From an uncultured Collinsella sp. (GTDB lineage: Bacteria; Actinomycetota; Coriobacteriia; Coriobacteriales; Coriobacteriaceae), in the NCBI GenBank assembly GCA_900551975.1, contig URYA01000048.1, forward strand, positions 1-9,997: 9,997 nt of DNA, given 5' to 3'. The position numbers were made by a program, and so were the translations under genes. Positions 4,598 through 9,997 of this stretch are shown one piece after another (positions within the stretch are counted from its first letter, which is position 1; each line of letters opens with the position of its first letter). The notes beneath the pieces are model-generated. The model did no database searches. It was not told the DNA's origin and was given only the letters and a program-made list of their open reading frames with translations.

Positions 4598-7375
4598 TTA
4601 CTTCTTCCCAAATTTAATCTTGATGGCGCGCTTGAGCGCATACTTGCCCAGACTTGGGAGCTTTTGCTCGTATTTGACCATCGTGGAGCACTCGGGGCGA
4701 TCGCGATCCAGGTGGATAGCGTCGAACGCGCACTTGGTGGTGCACAGGCCGCAGCCGATGCACTTGTTGGGGTCGACGATCGAGGCGCCGCAGCCCAGGC
4801 AGCGGGCGGTCTCGGCGCGCACCTGTTCCTCGGTAAAGGTCTCAACATACTCGCTAAACGGCGCAGCCTTCTCGCGTTCGCGGTCCACATGCGCAACCTC
4901 GCGGCTCGCGTTGTCGTAGCCCTCGAGCACAACGTCGTCGCGGTCAAGCGCGGTGTAGCGGCGCTGGTTGCGGCCGATGGTGAGCGTGGAGCCCGGCTGC
5001 ACAAAGCGATGGATGGACACCGCGGCCTCGTGACCGGCGGCGATAGCGTCGATGGCAAAGCTAGGACCGGTGTAGACGTCACCACCCACAAAGATGTCGG
5101 GTTCGGCGGTCTGGTAGGTCTGGGGATCGGCAAGGGCACCCTGACCACGGCCAAGCTCCACCTTGGAGCCAGCCAGCAGGTCGCCCCACACGATGGACTG
5201 GCCGATGGACATGACCACGCGGTCGGCATCGACGCGGCGCAGATCGTTCTCGTCGTATTCGGGCGCAAACCGGCCCTCGTCGTCAAAGACACGCGTGCAG
5301 CGCTTAAAGGTGATACCGCACACACGACCGGCCTCGTCCAGGTGAACCTCCTTGGGCCCCCAGCCGCAGCTGATGTGAGCGCCGTCCTCAACGGCCTCGC
5401 GACGCTCCTCCTCGCTGGCGGGCATCTGGGCCTCGCTCTCCAGGCAGAACATCTCAACGTGCTCGGAGCCCAGACGGCAGGCGTTGCGCGCGACATCGAT
5501 AGCCACGTTGCCGCCGCCCACCACGATGGTGCGGCCGGGCAGCGCGTCGATCTTGCCGCTGTTGACCTCGCGCAAAAAGTCGACGGCCACGGTCACGTCC
5601 TCGGCATCCTCGCCCGGAATACCGGCAAGGCGGCCGCCCTGGCAGCCAATGGCAACATAAAAGGCCTTAAAGCCCTGCTCGCGCAGCTCGTCGAGCGTCA
5701 CATCGCGACCGACCTCCACGCCATAGCGGAACTCGGCGCCCATCAGGCGAATAATCTCGACCTCTGCCTCGATGACGTCCTTCTGCAGCTTAAAGCTGGG
5801 AATGCCATAGGTGAGCATGCCGCCCGGGCGCTCGTTCTTCTCGAACACGACGGGCTTGTAGCCCTTCTCGGCCAGATAGAAAGCGCAGGACAGGCCGGCC
5901 GGACCGGCACCGATAATGGCGATCTTCTGGTCGAAGCCGCCGGCACGCGTCGGGGTCACCACAGGTGGAACATAGCGGGTCGCGGCATCCAGATCGCGCT
6001 GGGCGATGAACTTCTTGACCTCGTCGATGGCCACGGCCTCGTCCACGCGACCGCGGGTGCAGGCATCCTCGCAGCGGCGATTGCACACACGGCCGCAGAT
6101 AGCGGGCAGCGGGTTCTCGCGCTTAATGAGTGCTAGGGCCTCGTCATAGCGACCCTGCGCCGCGAGCTTCAAATAGCCCTGGACGGCGACATGCGCGGGG
6201 CAGGCCGTCTTGCAGGGCGCGGTGCCGGACTCGTGTGTCTCGATGCGGTTGTCGTTGCGGTAGTTGGGCGACCACTTGGTGTGGTCCCACTTGGTGGCAT
6301 CGGGCAGCTCCTGGCGCGGATACTCGGGCACCTGTCCGCCCGCCTTCTTGCTGCAGAGCTTCTGGCCCAGCTTGGCGGCACCGGCCGGGCAAACCTCAAC
6401 GCAGCGACCGCAGGCCACACACTTGTCGCGCTCGACCTTGGCGACATAGGCCGAGCGCGACAGGTTGGGCGTGTTGAACAGCTGCGAGGTGCGCAGGGCA
6501 TAGCACACGTTGACGTTGCAATTGCAGATGGCGAAGATCTTGTTCTCGCCGTCGATATTGGTGATCTGGTGCACAAAGCCGTTGTCCTCGGCCTGGCGCA
6601 AGATGTCGTAAACCTCGTCGCGGGTCACGTAATGGCCACGATCGGTCTCGACCACATAGTCGGCCATATCGCCCACGGCGATGCACCAATCGGCCGGGTC
6701 GTCGGCGCAGCCCTCACCCATCACGCGACGGCTCGCGCGGCAGCTGCAGGTGCTGGCGGCATACTTACCCTCGTATTTGTCGAGCCAGTGCTCGATATGC
6801 TCAATAGGCACCGAGGTGCTCGCGGCGTCAATGGCCTTCTCGACCGGAATGACGTGCATGCCGATACCGGCGCCTCCGGGCGGCACGATCGGCGTGGCCT
6901 TGGACAGCGGGCCTTTGGATGCCTGCTCAAAGAACTTGGCGTAGACCGGGTGCTCCTCGAGCTGGCTCACGCGCATGTTGAGGAACTCGGCAGAACCCGG
7001 CACCAGCATGGGCAGCACCCACTGCTTGGCGCGCTCGGGGTTTTCCCAGTTGTACTCGAGCAGACCCGTGTAGCTCATGTCGTCGAGCATCTTCTCGATA
7101 TCGGCCTCGGGCATGCCAGTGAGCTTGGCCATCTCGGGCAGCGTATAGGGACGGCGCATCTTCATCTTGCAGAGCACTTCGGCCTGCTCATCGGTTGCGG
7201 CCTCGGCAAACGACCAGTACTCGTAGCCCAGCAGCTCGTCGCGGTGCAACAGACGGTTGGTGCAGTGCTCGCACAGCTTGACGATTGCCTCGCGCGGATG
7301 CTCCGGCAGCGGCGGCACGAACTCCGAACCGATGTCGGGCTCGGTGTAGCTAATTCCCGGTCCGTTGAGAATCAT
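4598..7375 (-). CDS. GltD-like FAD/NAD(P)H oxidoreductase with multiple 4Fe-4S modules
   Basis: A 925-residue cytoplasmic iron-sulfur flavoprotein. Residues 1-310 form a cysteine-rich module: Cys35/Cys38, a helix-turn-helix-like stretch (about 77-108, YTLPEMAKLTGMPEADIEKM), CSCR (210-213) with Cys223 and Cys231, and CNCNVNVC (284-291). A ferredoxin motif CVACGRCVEVCP follows (Cys319, 322, 325, 329). The glutamate-synthase-beta-like part has its Fe-S entry domain (Cys388, Cys392, CGRVCNRRCEDAC at 427-439), the FAD motif GAGPAG (489-494), the NAD(P)H motif VVGGGNVAID (618-627) and a GGD FAD motif (764-766). A C-terminal ferredoxin motif closes it (Cys859, Cys862, then Cys872, 875, 878, 882). 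GltD alone is about 450-500 residues, so this is a large composite. It probably moves electrons between NAD(P)H and a ferredoxin or an unknown substrate; no glutamate synthase large subunit is nearby. The start at 7375 has GAAGGGA 5 nt upstream; earlier in-frame starts run through the promoter region. It is divergent from a TetR gene. Confidence 0.85.
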   Translation of the reverse strand: MILNGPGISYTEPDIGSEFVPPLPEHPREAIVKLCEHCTNRLLHRDELLGYEYWSFAEAATDEQAEVLCKMKMRRPYTLPEMAKLTGMPEADIEKMLDDMSYTGLLEYNWENPERAKQWVLPMLVPGSAEFLNMRVSQLEEHPVYAKFFEQASKGPLSKATPIVPPGGAGIGMHVIPVEKAIDAASTSVPIEHIEHWLDKYEGKYAASTCSCRASRRVMGEGCADDPADWCIAVGDMADYVVETDRGHYVTRDEVYDILRQAEDNGFVHQITNIDGENKIFAICNCNVNVCYALRTSQLFNTPNLSRSAYVAKVERDKCVACGRCVEVCPAGAAKLGQKLCSKKAGGQVPEYPRQELPDATKWDHTKWSPNYRNDNRIETHESGTAPCKTACPAHVAVQGYLKLAAQGRYDEALALIKRENPLPAICGRVCNRRCEDACTRGRVDEAVAIDEVKKFIAQRDLDAATRYVPPVVTPTRAGGFDQKIAIIGAGPAGLSCAFYLAEKGYKPVVFEKNERPGGMLTYGIPSFKLQKDVIEAEVEIIRLMGAEFRYGVEVGRDVTLDELREQGFKAFYVAIGCQGGRLAGIPGEDAEDVTVAVDFLREVNSGKIDALPGRTIVVGGGNVAIDVARNACRLGSEHVEMFCLESEAQMPASEEERREAVEDGAHISCGWGPKEVHLDEAGRVCGITFKRCTRVFDDEGRFAPEYDENDLRRVDADRVVMSIGQSIVWGDLLAGSKVELGRGQGALADPQTYQTAEPDIFVGGDVYTGPSFAIDAIAAGHEAAVSIHRFVQPGSTLTIGRNQRRYTALDRDDVVLEGYDNASREVAHVDREREKAAPFSEYVETFTEEQVRAETARCLGCGASIVDPNKCIGCGLCTTKCAFDAIHLDRDRPECSTMVKYEQKLPSLGKYALKRAIKIKFGKK

Positions 7376-7467
7376 GGTTGTCCCTTCTCTTGCCACAGCC
7401 CAGCGAGGCCGCGGCGCCCCTCTTTTTTGCAGGCCGGACATGCCCCCATGCCGTTCACCCGCCATTG

Positions 7468-7482
7468 TTGACATTGTGTCAA
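7468..7482. promoter_or_regulatory. Operator 1, probable TetR-family binding site
   Basis: TTGACA-TTG-TGTCAA is a perfect 6-3-6 palindrome of 15 bp in the divergent promoter. It shares its form TTGACR-N3-YGTCAA with a second perfect copy at 7491-7505, centre to centre 23 bp. Such symmetric sites next to a TetR-family gene are normally bound by its own product. Confidence 0.7.
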
Positions 7483-7490
7483 AAATAGTA

Positions 7491-7505
7491 TTGACGAACC
7501 GTCAA
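7491..7505. promoter_or_regulatory. Operator 2, probable TetR-family binding site
   Basis: TTGACG-AAC-CGTCAA is a second perfect 15-bp palindrome of the same design as operator 1. A degenerate third copy at 7522-7536 (TAGGCGAACGGTCAG) matches 11 of 15 positions, with its centre 31 bp away, close to three helical turns. It lies in the leader of the TetR gene. Confidence 0.7.
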
Positions 7506-7564
7506 CAATATTCAAGACTGTTAGGCGAACGGTCAGGCATAAGAGGATGAAAGGCGGCAAACGC

Positions 7565-8227
7565 ATGAGCGATAACACAGTGAACACCTCTGTGGCCGAC
7601 GCCGTCCCCACGCCCGACAGCGCGGCAAAGCGCCTGACAGGTGACGAGCGCCGTCGCGAGATTCTCGCCGCCGTGCGCACTGTGAGCTCCGAGCTGGGCG
7701 TGTCGCATCTATCTGTCTCGGCCGTGACCAAGCGAGCCGGCTGCACGCGCTCGTTGTTCTACCACTACTTCGCCGACATGGATGCCGCCGTCACTGCCGT
7801 CATGGACGAGGCAATCGACGGTTTTATCTCCGAGCTCGAGCAGTGGAATGCCAACCGCACCGTCGGCGATATCGAGGGCGCGCTCGACACCGTCGCCCCG
7901 CTCTTTAAACGTCTGGTCGCCAGCGGCCACGAACTGCCGAGTACGCTCACCTCAAGCAGCGGCGCGCTCTACGGCGGCTTTTTGCACAACGTGGTCCAGC
8001 GCGTGGCGCAGTATATCTGCGACACCACCGTGGTGGACTTTGTCGCCCATCATGAGCTACGCATCGACCACGTCTACGAGACGTTCTACACCCTCATCAT
8101 GGGGTTGTTGATGTATATCCGCACGCACCCCGATGTGCCCGACGAGACGGTCAAGGAAATCATCGCCTCAACACTCCACATCGAGGGCTATACCGCCAAG
8201 TATCCGGAGCGCAAGCCCCAGAACTGA
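7565..8227 (+). CDS. TetR/AcrR-family transcriptional regulator
   Basis: A 220-residue regulator. After a variable N-terminal arm (1-27), the DNA-binding domain spans about 28-76: RRREILAAVRTVSSELGV, then the helix-turn-helix LSVSAVTKRAGCTRSLFYHYF (49-69), whose second helix ends in the typical TR-FYHYF pattern. The rest (about 80-220) is a helical ligand-binding and dimerisation domain without recognisable specificity. The start at 7565 is preferred because AAAGGCGG precedes it by 7 nt; an in-frame ATG at 7547 has its GAGG directly abutting and so poor spacing. The gene is divergent from the flavoprotein gene across 7376-7564, which holds palindromic operators, so autoregulation and control of the flavoprotein are likely. 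It lies 63 bp before the DUF5692 gene and may share its transcript. The ligand is unknown. Confidence 0.93.
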   Translation: MSDNTVNTSVADAVPTPDSAAKRLTGDERRREILAAVRTVSSELGVSHLSVSAVTKRAGCTRSLFYHYFADMDAAVTAVMDEAIDGFISELEQWNANRTVGDIEGALDTVAPLFKRLVASGHELPSTLTSSSGALYGGFLHNVVQRVAQYICDTTVVDFVAHHELRIDHVYETFYTLIMGLLMYIRTHPDVPDETVKEIIASTLHIEGYTAKYPERKPQN

Positions 8228-8244
8228 CGACATTTGGCCAAACT

Positions 8245-8272
8245 GCCCGCGATCAGAAGAGGGGCCGCGGGC
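8245..8272 (+). promoter_or_regulatory. GC hairpin between TetR and DUF5692 genes
   Basis: GCCCGCG (8245-8251) pairs perfectly with CGCGGGC (8266-8272) around a 14-nt loop, just upstream of the AAAGGAG ribosome binding site of the next gene. No T-tract follows, so it is more likely an intercistronic processing or stability structure than a terminator. It might let the downstream gene be expressed at a different level from the regulator. Confidence 0.45.
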
Positions 8273-8290
8273 GTGTGAAAGGAGAGCAGC

Positions 8291-9298
8291 ATGCTGTTCG
8301 ATGTTTGGGGTAGCGATACCCTTATCCACTGGGCCGGCTGGGCCATGGTCTTTATTGGCCTCATCGTGCTCAACGAGGTCGGCCGCCGCACCAAGCTGGG
8401 CGCGGCAATCATCTTTGGCGTGGCTCCGCTGGCCATGACCATCTACTGCGTCGCCATCGCCATCGGCGTTTCGCAGGGTGCCGAGTGGGCACTCACCAAC
8501 CCCACCCACGTGTACCAGAACAGCTGGTTCCACTACGCCAAGGTATACGCGGCGCTGGCCGGTTGCTGGGGCTTCATTGCCATTAAGTACCAGTGGGGAA
8601 AGATCGGTAAGGCGCATTGGTTCCGCGCGTGGCCGTTTGTGATCGTCGCCATCAACATCTTGATCGCCGTCGTGTCCGACTTCGAGAGCGCCTATCACTT
8701 CTTTGTCCTGGGCCAGTCCACTTGGGTCACCTCCGAAGGTGCTACGCAGCTGGCCGGCTGGAACAACGTGTTCAACGGCATCGCCGGTCTCATCAACATC
8801 TTCTGCATGACCGGTTGGTGGAGCGTCTACGCCTCCGAGGACAAGACCGATATGCTGTGGCCCGACATGACCTGGGTCTACATCATCGCCTACGATATCT
8901 GGAACTTCTGCTACACCTACAACTGCCTGCCCACCCACTCGTGGTTCTGCGGCTTTGCGCTGCTGCTGGCGCCCACCGTCGCCGCCTTTATCTGGAACAA
9001 GGGCGGCTGGATCCAGAACCGCGCCTTTACGCTGGCCATTTGGTGCATGTTTGCCCAGGTGTTCCCCTACTTCCAGGAGGAGTCCATCTTTGTGACCCAC
9101 TCCACGCTCGACCCCGGCGCCGCGACCGCAGTCTCGGTCGCTGCGCTGATTGCCAACGTCGCCGCAATCATCTACATCGCCTACCGCGCCAAGAAGCTCG
9201 GCCGCAATCCCTACAAGCAGGATGTCTTTGAGGGCACCAGCGACTGGGAGAAGGCCACCGCTCGCCGCGCCAAGGTTGATTACGCGCACGCCGAGTAA
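8291..9298 (+). CDS. DUF5692-like multi-pass membrane protein
   Basis: A 335-residue integral membrane protein. I recognise it as probably DUF5692, a family of unknown function, from the overall helix layout and the WPDMTWVYIIAYDIWNFCYTYN block (residues 190-211); this is from memory. About nine hydrophobic segments are visible: 12-30, 36-60, 82-99, 112-129, 158-180, 193-212, 216-235, 246-261 and 277-298. It is unusually rich in Trp, Tyr and Phe within helices and has Cys at 53, 92, 172, 207, 212, 220 and 252. Acidic residues Asp192 and Asp202 lie in or near helix 6. The C-terminal tail (about 300-335) is charged and cytoplasmic. No signal peptide, ATPase or known transporter motif is seen. 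AAAGGAGA precedes the ATG at good spacing. It follows the TetR gene by 63 bp and ends before a strong terminator, so its expression is likely tied to that regulator. A link with the divergent flavoprotein is an inference from position. Confidence 0.78.
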   Translation: MLFDVWGSDTLIHWAGWAMVFIGLIVLNEVGRRTKLGAAIIFGVAPLAMTIYCVAIAIGVSQGAEWALTNPTHVYQNSWFHYAKVYAALAGCWGFIAIKYQWGKIGKAHWFRAWPFVIVAINILIAVVSDFESAYHFFVLGQSTWVTSEGATQLAGWNNVFNGIAGLINIFCMTGWWSVYASEDKTDMLWPDMTWVYIIAYDIWNFCYTYNCLPTHSWFCGFALLLAPTVAAFIWNKGGWIQNRAFTLAIWCMFAQVFPYFQEESIFVTHSTLDPGAATAVSVAALIANVAAIIYIAYRAKKLGRNPYKQDVFEGTSDWEKATARRAKVDYAHAE

Positions 9299-9365
9299 CG
9301 TGTTTATTCCGTCCACATTTGGATGTAGGCAAACTTAGCCGACGCCGCAATCGCGCGTCATGCGC

Positions 9366-9410
9366 AGCCCCGGAAAGCGATTCGCCCGCTTTCCGGGGCT
9401 TTTGTTGTTG
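9366..9410 (+). terminator. Strong intrinsic terminator after DUF5692 gene
   Basis: A perfect 14-bp stem AGCCCCGGAAAGCG (9366-9379) / CGCTTTCCGGGGCT (9387-9400) with a 7-nt loop is followed by TTTGTTGTTG. It lies 67 bases past the stop codon and closes the TetR-DUF5692 transcript, isolating the next gene. Confidence 0.93.
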
Positions 9411-9413
9411 TAC

Positions 9414-9442
9414 TTTCATTCAAAAACATGCGCATATATAAA
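9414..9442 (+). promoter_or_regulatory. Weak candidate promoter for the acidic membrane protein gene
   Basis: TATAAA (9437-9442) lies in a short AT-rich stretch after the terminator, with TTTCAT 17 bp upstream (a poor -35). A start here would give a leader of about 75 nt before the ATG at 9525. Because the preceding terminator is strong, some promoter must lie in 9411-9520. Confidence 0.3.
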
Positions 9443-9524
9443 ATTGGATTTCAAATCATGCGGCTGCTCTATGGGGTCCCGTTTTTGGGTACAGTGTTGT
9501 CCCGATATTGAGCTTGGGGGATAT

Positions 9525-9997
9525 ATGAAAGATGAGACGATGGGCCAAGAGGATGCGGCCCAAGATGCAGAAGCTTGCGCTGAGGCCTTGGAGAGCTTAG
9601 ACCGGATTTCACTCGATGAGATTGCGTTTGACGATTCAGGCGTTGATGTGCAGGATGAGCCGGAAACCGAGGCGCAGTCCGATGATCAGGATGCAGGCAA
9701 CGTTGAGCCTGCCGAGGATGAGGCAGATCACGAAGACACCGAAAGCGAGGCCGGCAACCAGCCCGAATCCGACACGGGCGAGGAAACCGTCTTGCTCGAC
9801 AGCTTACCGGCCGAGGATTCGCTGACTCGCGAGCTTCCTGGCCTGGGTTCCGCACCAGCCGTGGACGAGACCATCGCCATGGGCGATATTCCCCTGCCGT
9901 CCGTTCCCTCGGCACGCGAGGCCGAGGTTCGCCATCGCAAGATGTCGCCCAAGCGCCGCAATCTGATGGTCGCCGGTGTCGTAGCCGTCGCGCTCGT
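9525..9997 (+). CDS. Acidic protein with probable membrane anchor, partial
   Basis: An open frame of 157 codons runs from ATG at 9525 to the window edge without a stop; the C-terminal part is missing. The first 130 or so residues are strikingly acidic and low in hydrophobics (MKDETMGQEDAAQDAEACAE, many Asp/Glu/Gln/Ser) and are probably disordered. A basic stretch follows (about 134-147, EVRHRKMSPKRRN) and then a hydrophobic run starting LMVAGVVAVALV, likely a single membrane helix with the acidic part inside the cell (positive-inside rule). The start has GGGGG 4-5 nt upstream. Codon use matches the neighbouring genes. I do not recognise the family. Such acidic-cytoplasmic, membrane-anchored layouts occur in cell-envelope proteins of Gram-positive bacteria, but the functional domain would lie outside this window. 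Confidence 0.7.
   Translation, partial: MKDETMGQEDAAQDAEACAEALESLDRISLDEIAFDDSGVDVQDEPETEAQSDDQDAGNVEPAEDEADHEDTESEAGNQPESDTGEETVLLDSLPAEDSLTRELPGLGSAPAVDETIAMGDIPLPSVPSAREAEVRHRKMSPKRRNLMVAGVVAVAL

Larger units (their letters stand above)
7465..7515. promoter_or_regulatory. Overlapping divergent promoters of flavoprotein and TetR genes
   Basis: Candidate elements share the stretch between the two operators. On the plus strand TTGTTG (7465-7470) and TAGTAT (7486-7491), spacing 15, could drive the TetR gene. On the minus strand TTGAAT (7510-7515) and TACTAT (7485-7490), spacing 19, could drive the flavoprotein gene. Both spacings are off the ideal 17, so assignments are tentative. Either way the palindromic operators flank the -10 region, so bound repressor would block both directions. 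Confidence 0.35.

Noticed and set aside
4480..5496. A 338-codon minus-strand frame overlapping the end of the flavoprotein
   Set aside because: Arg/Ser/Ala/Pro-rich out-of-frame reading of the flavoprotein gene; no independent coding evidence.
4493..6136. A 547-codon open frame on the plus strand
   Set aside because: Antisense to the iron-sulfur flavoprotein, whose cofactor motifs are intact throughout; no ribosome binding site or recognisable domain.
6191..7471. A 426-codon open frame on the plus strand
   Set aside because: Antisense shadow of the N-terminal half of the flavoprotein, with low-complexity Ala/Leu/Val/His composition.
8168..9316. A 382-codon open frame on the minus strand
   Set aside because: Antisense to the DUF5692-like membrane protein, which has a good ribosome binding site, clear helices and a terminator behind it.

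Overview
The window is GC-rich (roughly 60% by eye), densely coded bacterial DNA. The proteins most resemble those of gut Coriobacteriia (Actinomycetota), and Collinsella or a close relative is my best guess. This rests on recognising protein families and codon style, not on a search. There is no rRNA, tRNA, CRISPR array, transposase or phage gene.

Layout. (1) Positions 1-316 hold no gene but carry a striking array of seven 15-17 bp elements in strictly alternating orientation with a period of about 61 bp. (2) Positions 317-3599, minus strand, form a complete mannose-family PTS operon. It runs IIAB (3599-2610), IIC (2591-1773), IID (1756-836), then a strong intrinsic terminator (735-778), then a DUF956/ManO gene (715-317) reached by read-through or its own promoter. 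A 336-bp upstream region (3600-3935) carries a good -10 box and possible operator palindromes. (3) Positions 3936-4364, minus strand, encode a HypA-like nickel metallochaperone with an unusual acidic tail. (4) Positions 4598-7375, minus strand, encode a 925-residue iron-sulfur flavoprotein: a cysteine-rich N-terminal module with a helix-turn-helix-like stretch, a ferredoxin motif, a GltD-like FAD/NAD(P)H core and a C-terminal ferredoxin motif. (5) Divergent from it on the plus strand lie a TetR-family regulator (7565-8227) and a nine-helix membrane protein that looks like DUF5692 (8291-9298), ending at a textbook terminator (9366-9410). (6) From 9525 to the window edge runs the start of an acidic, probably membrane-anchored protein of unknown function, cut by the window end.

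How the genes work together. The PTS genes import and phosphorylate a hexose, probably mannose or glucose. The divergent flavoprotein / TetR / DUF5692 group looks like one regulated redox module: the 171-bp divergent promoter holds two perfect 15-bp palindromes (TTGACR-N3-YGTCAA) plus a degenerate third copy, as expected for a TetR repressor controlling both directions. Its substrate is not readable from sequence. This module is the best candidate for an undescribed system here.
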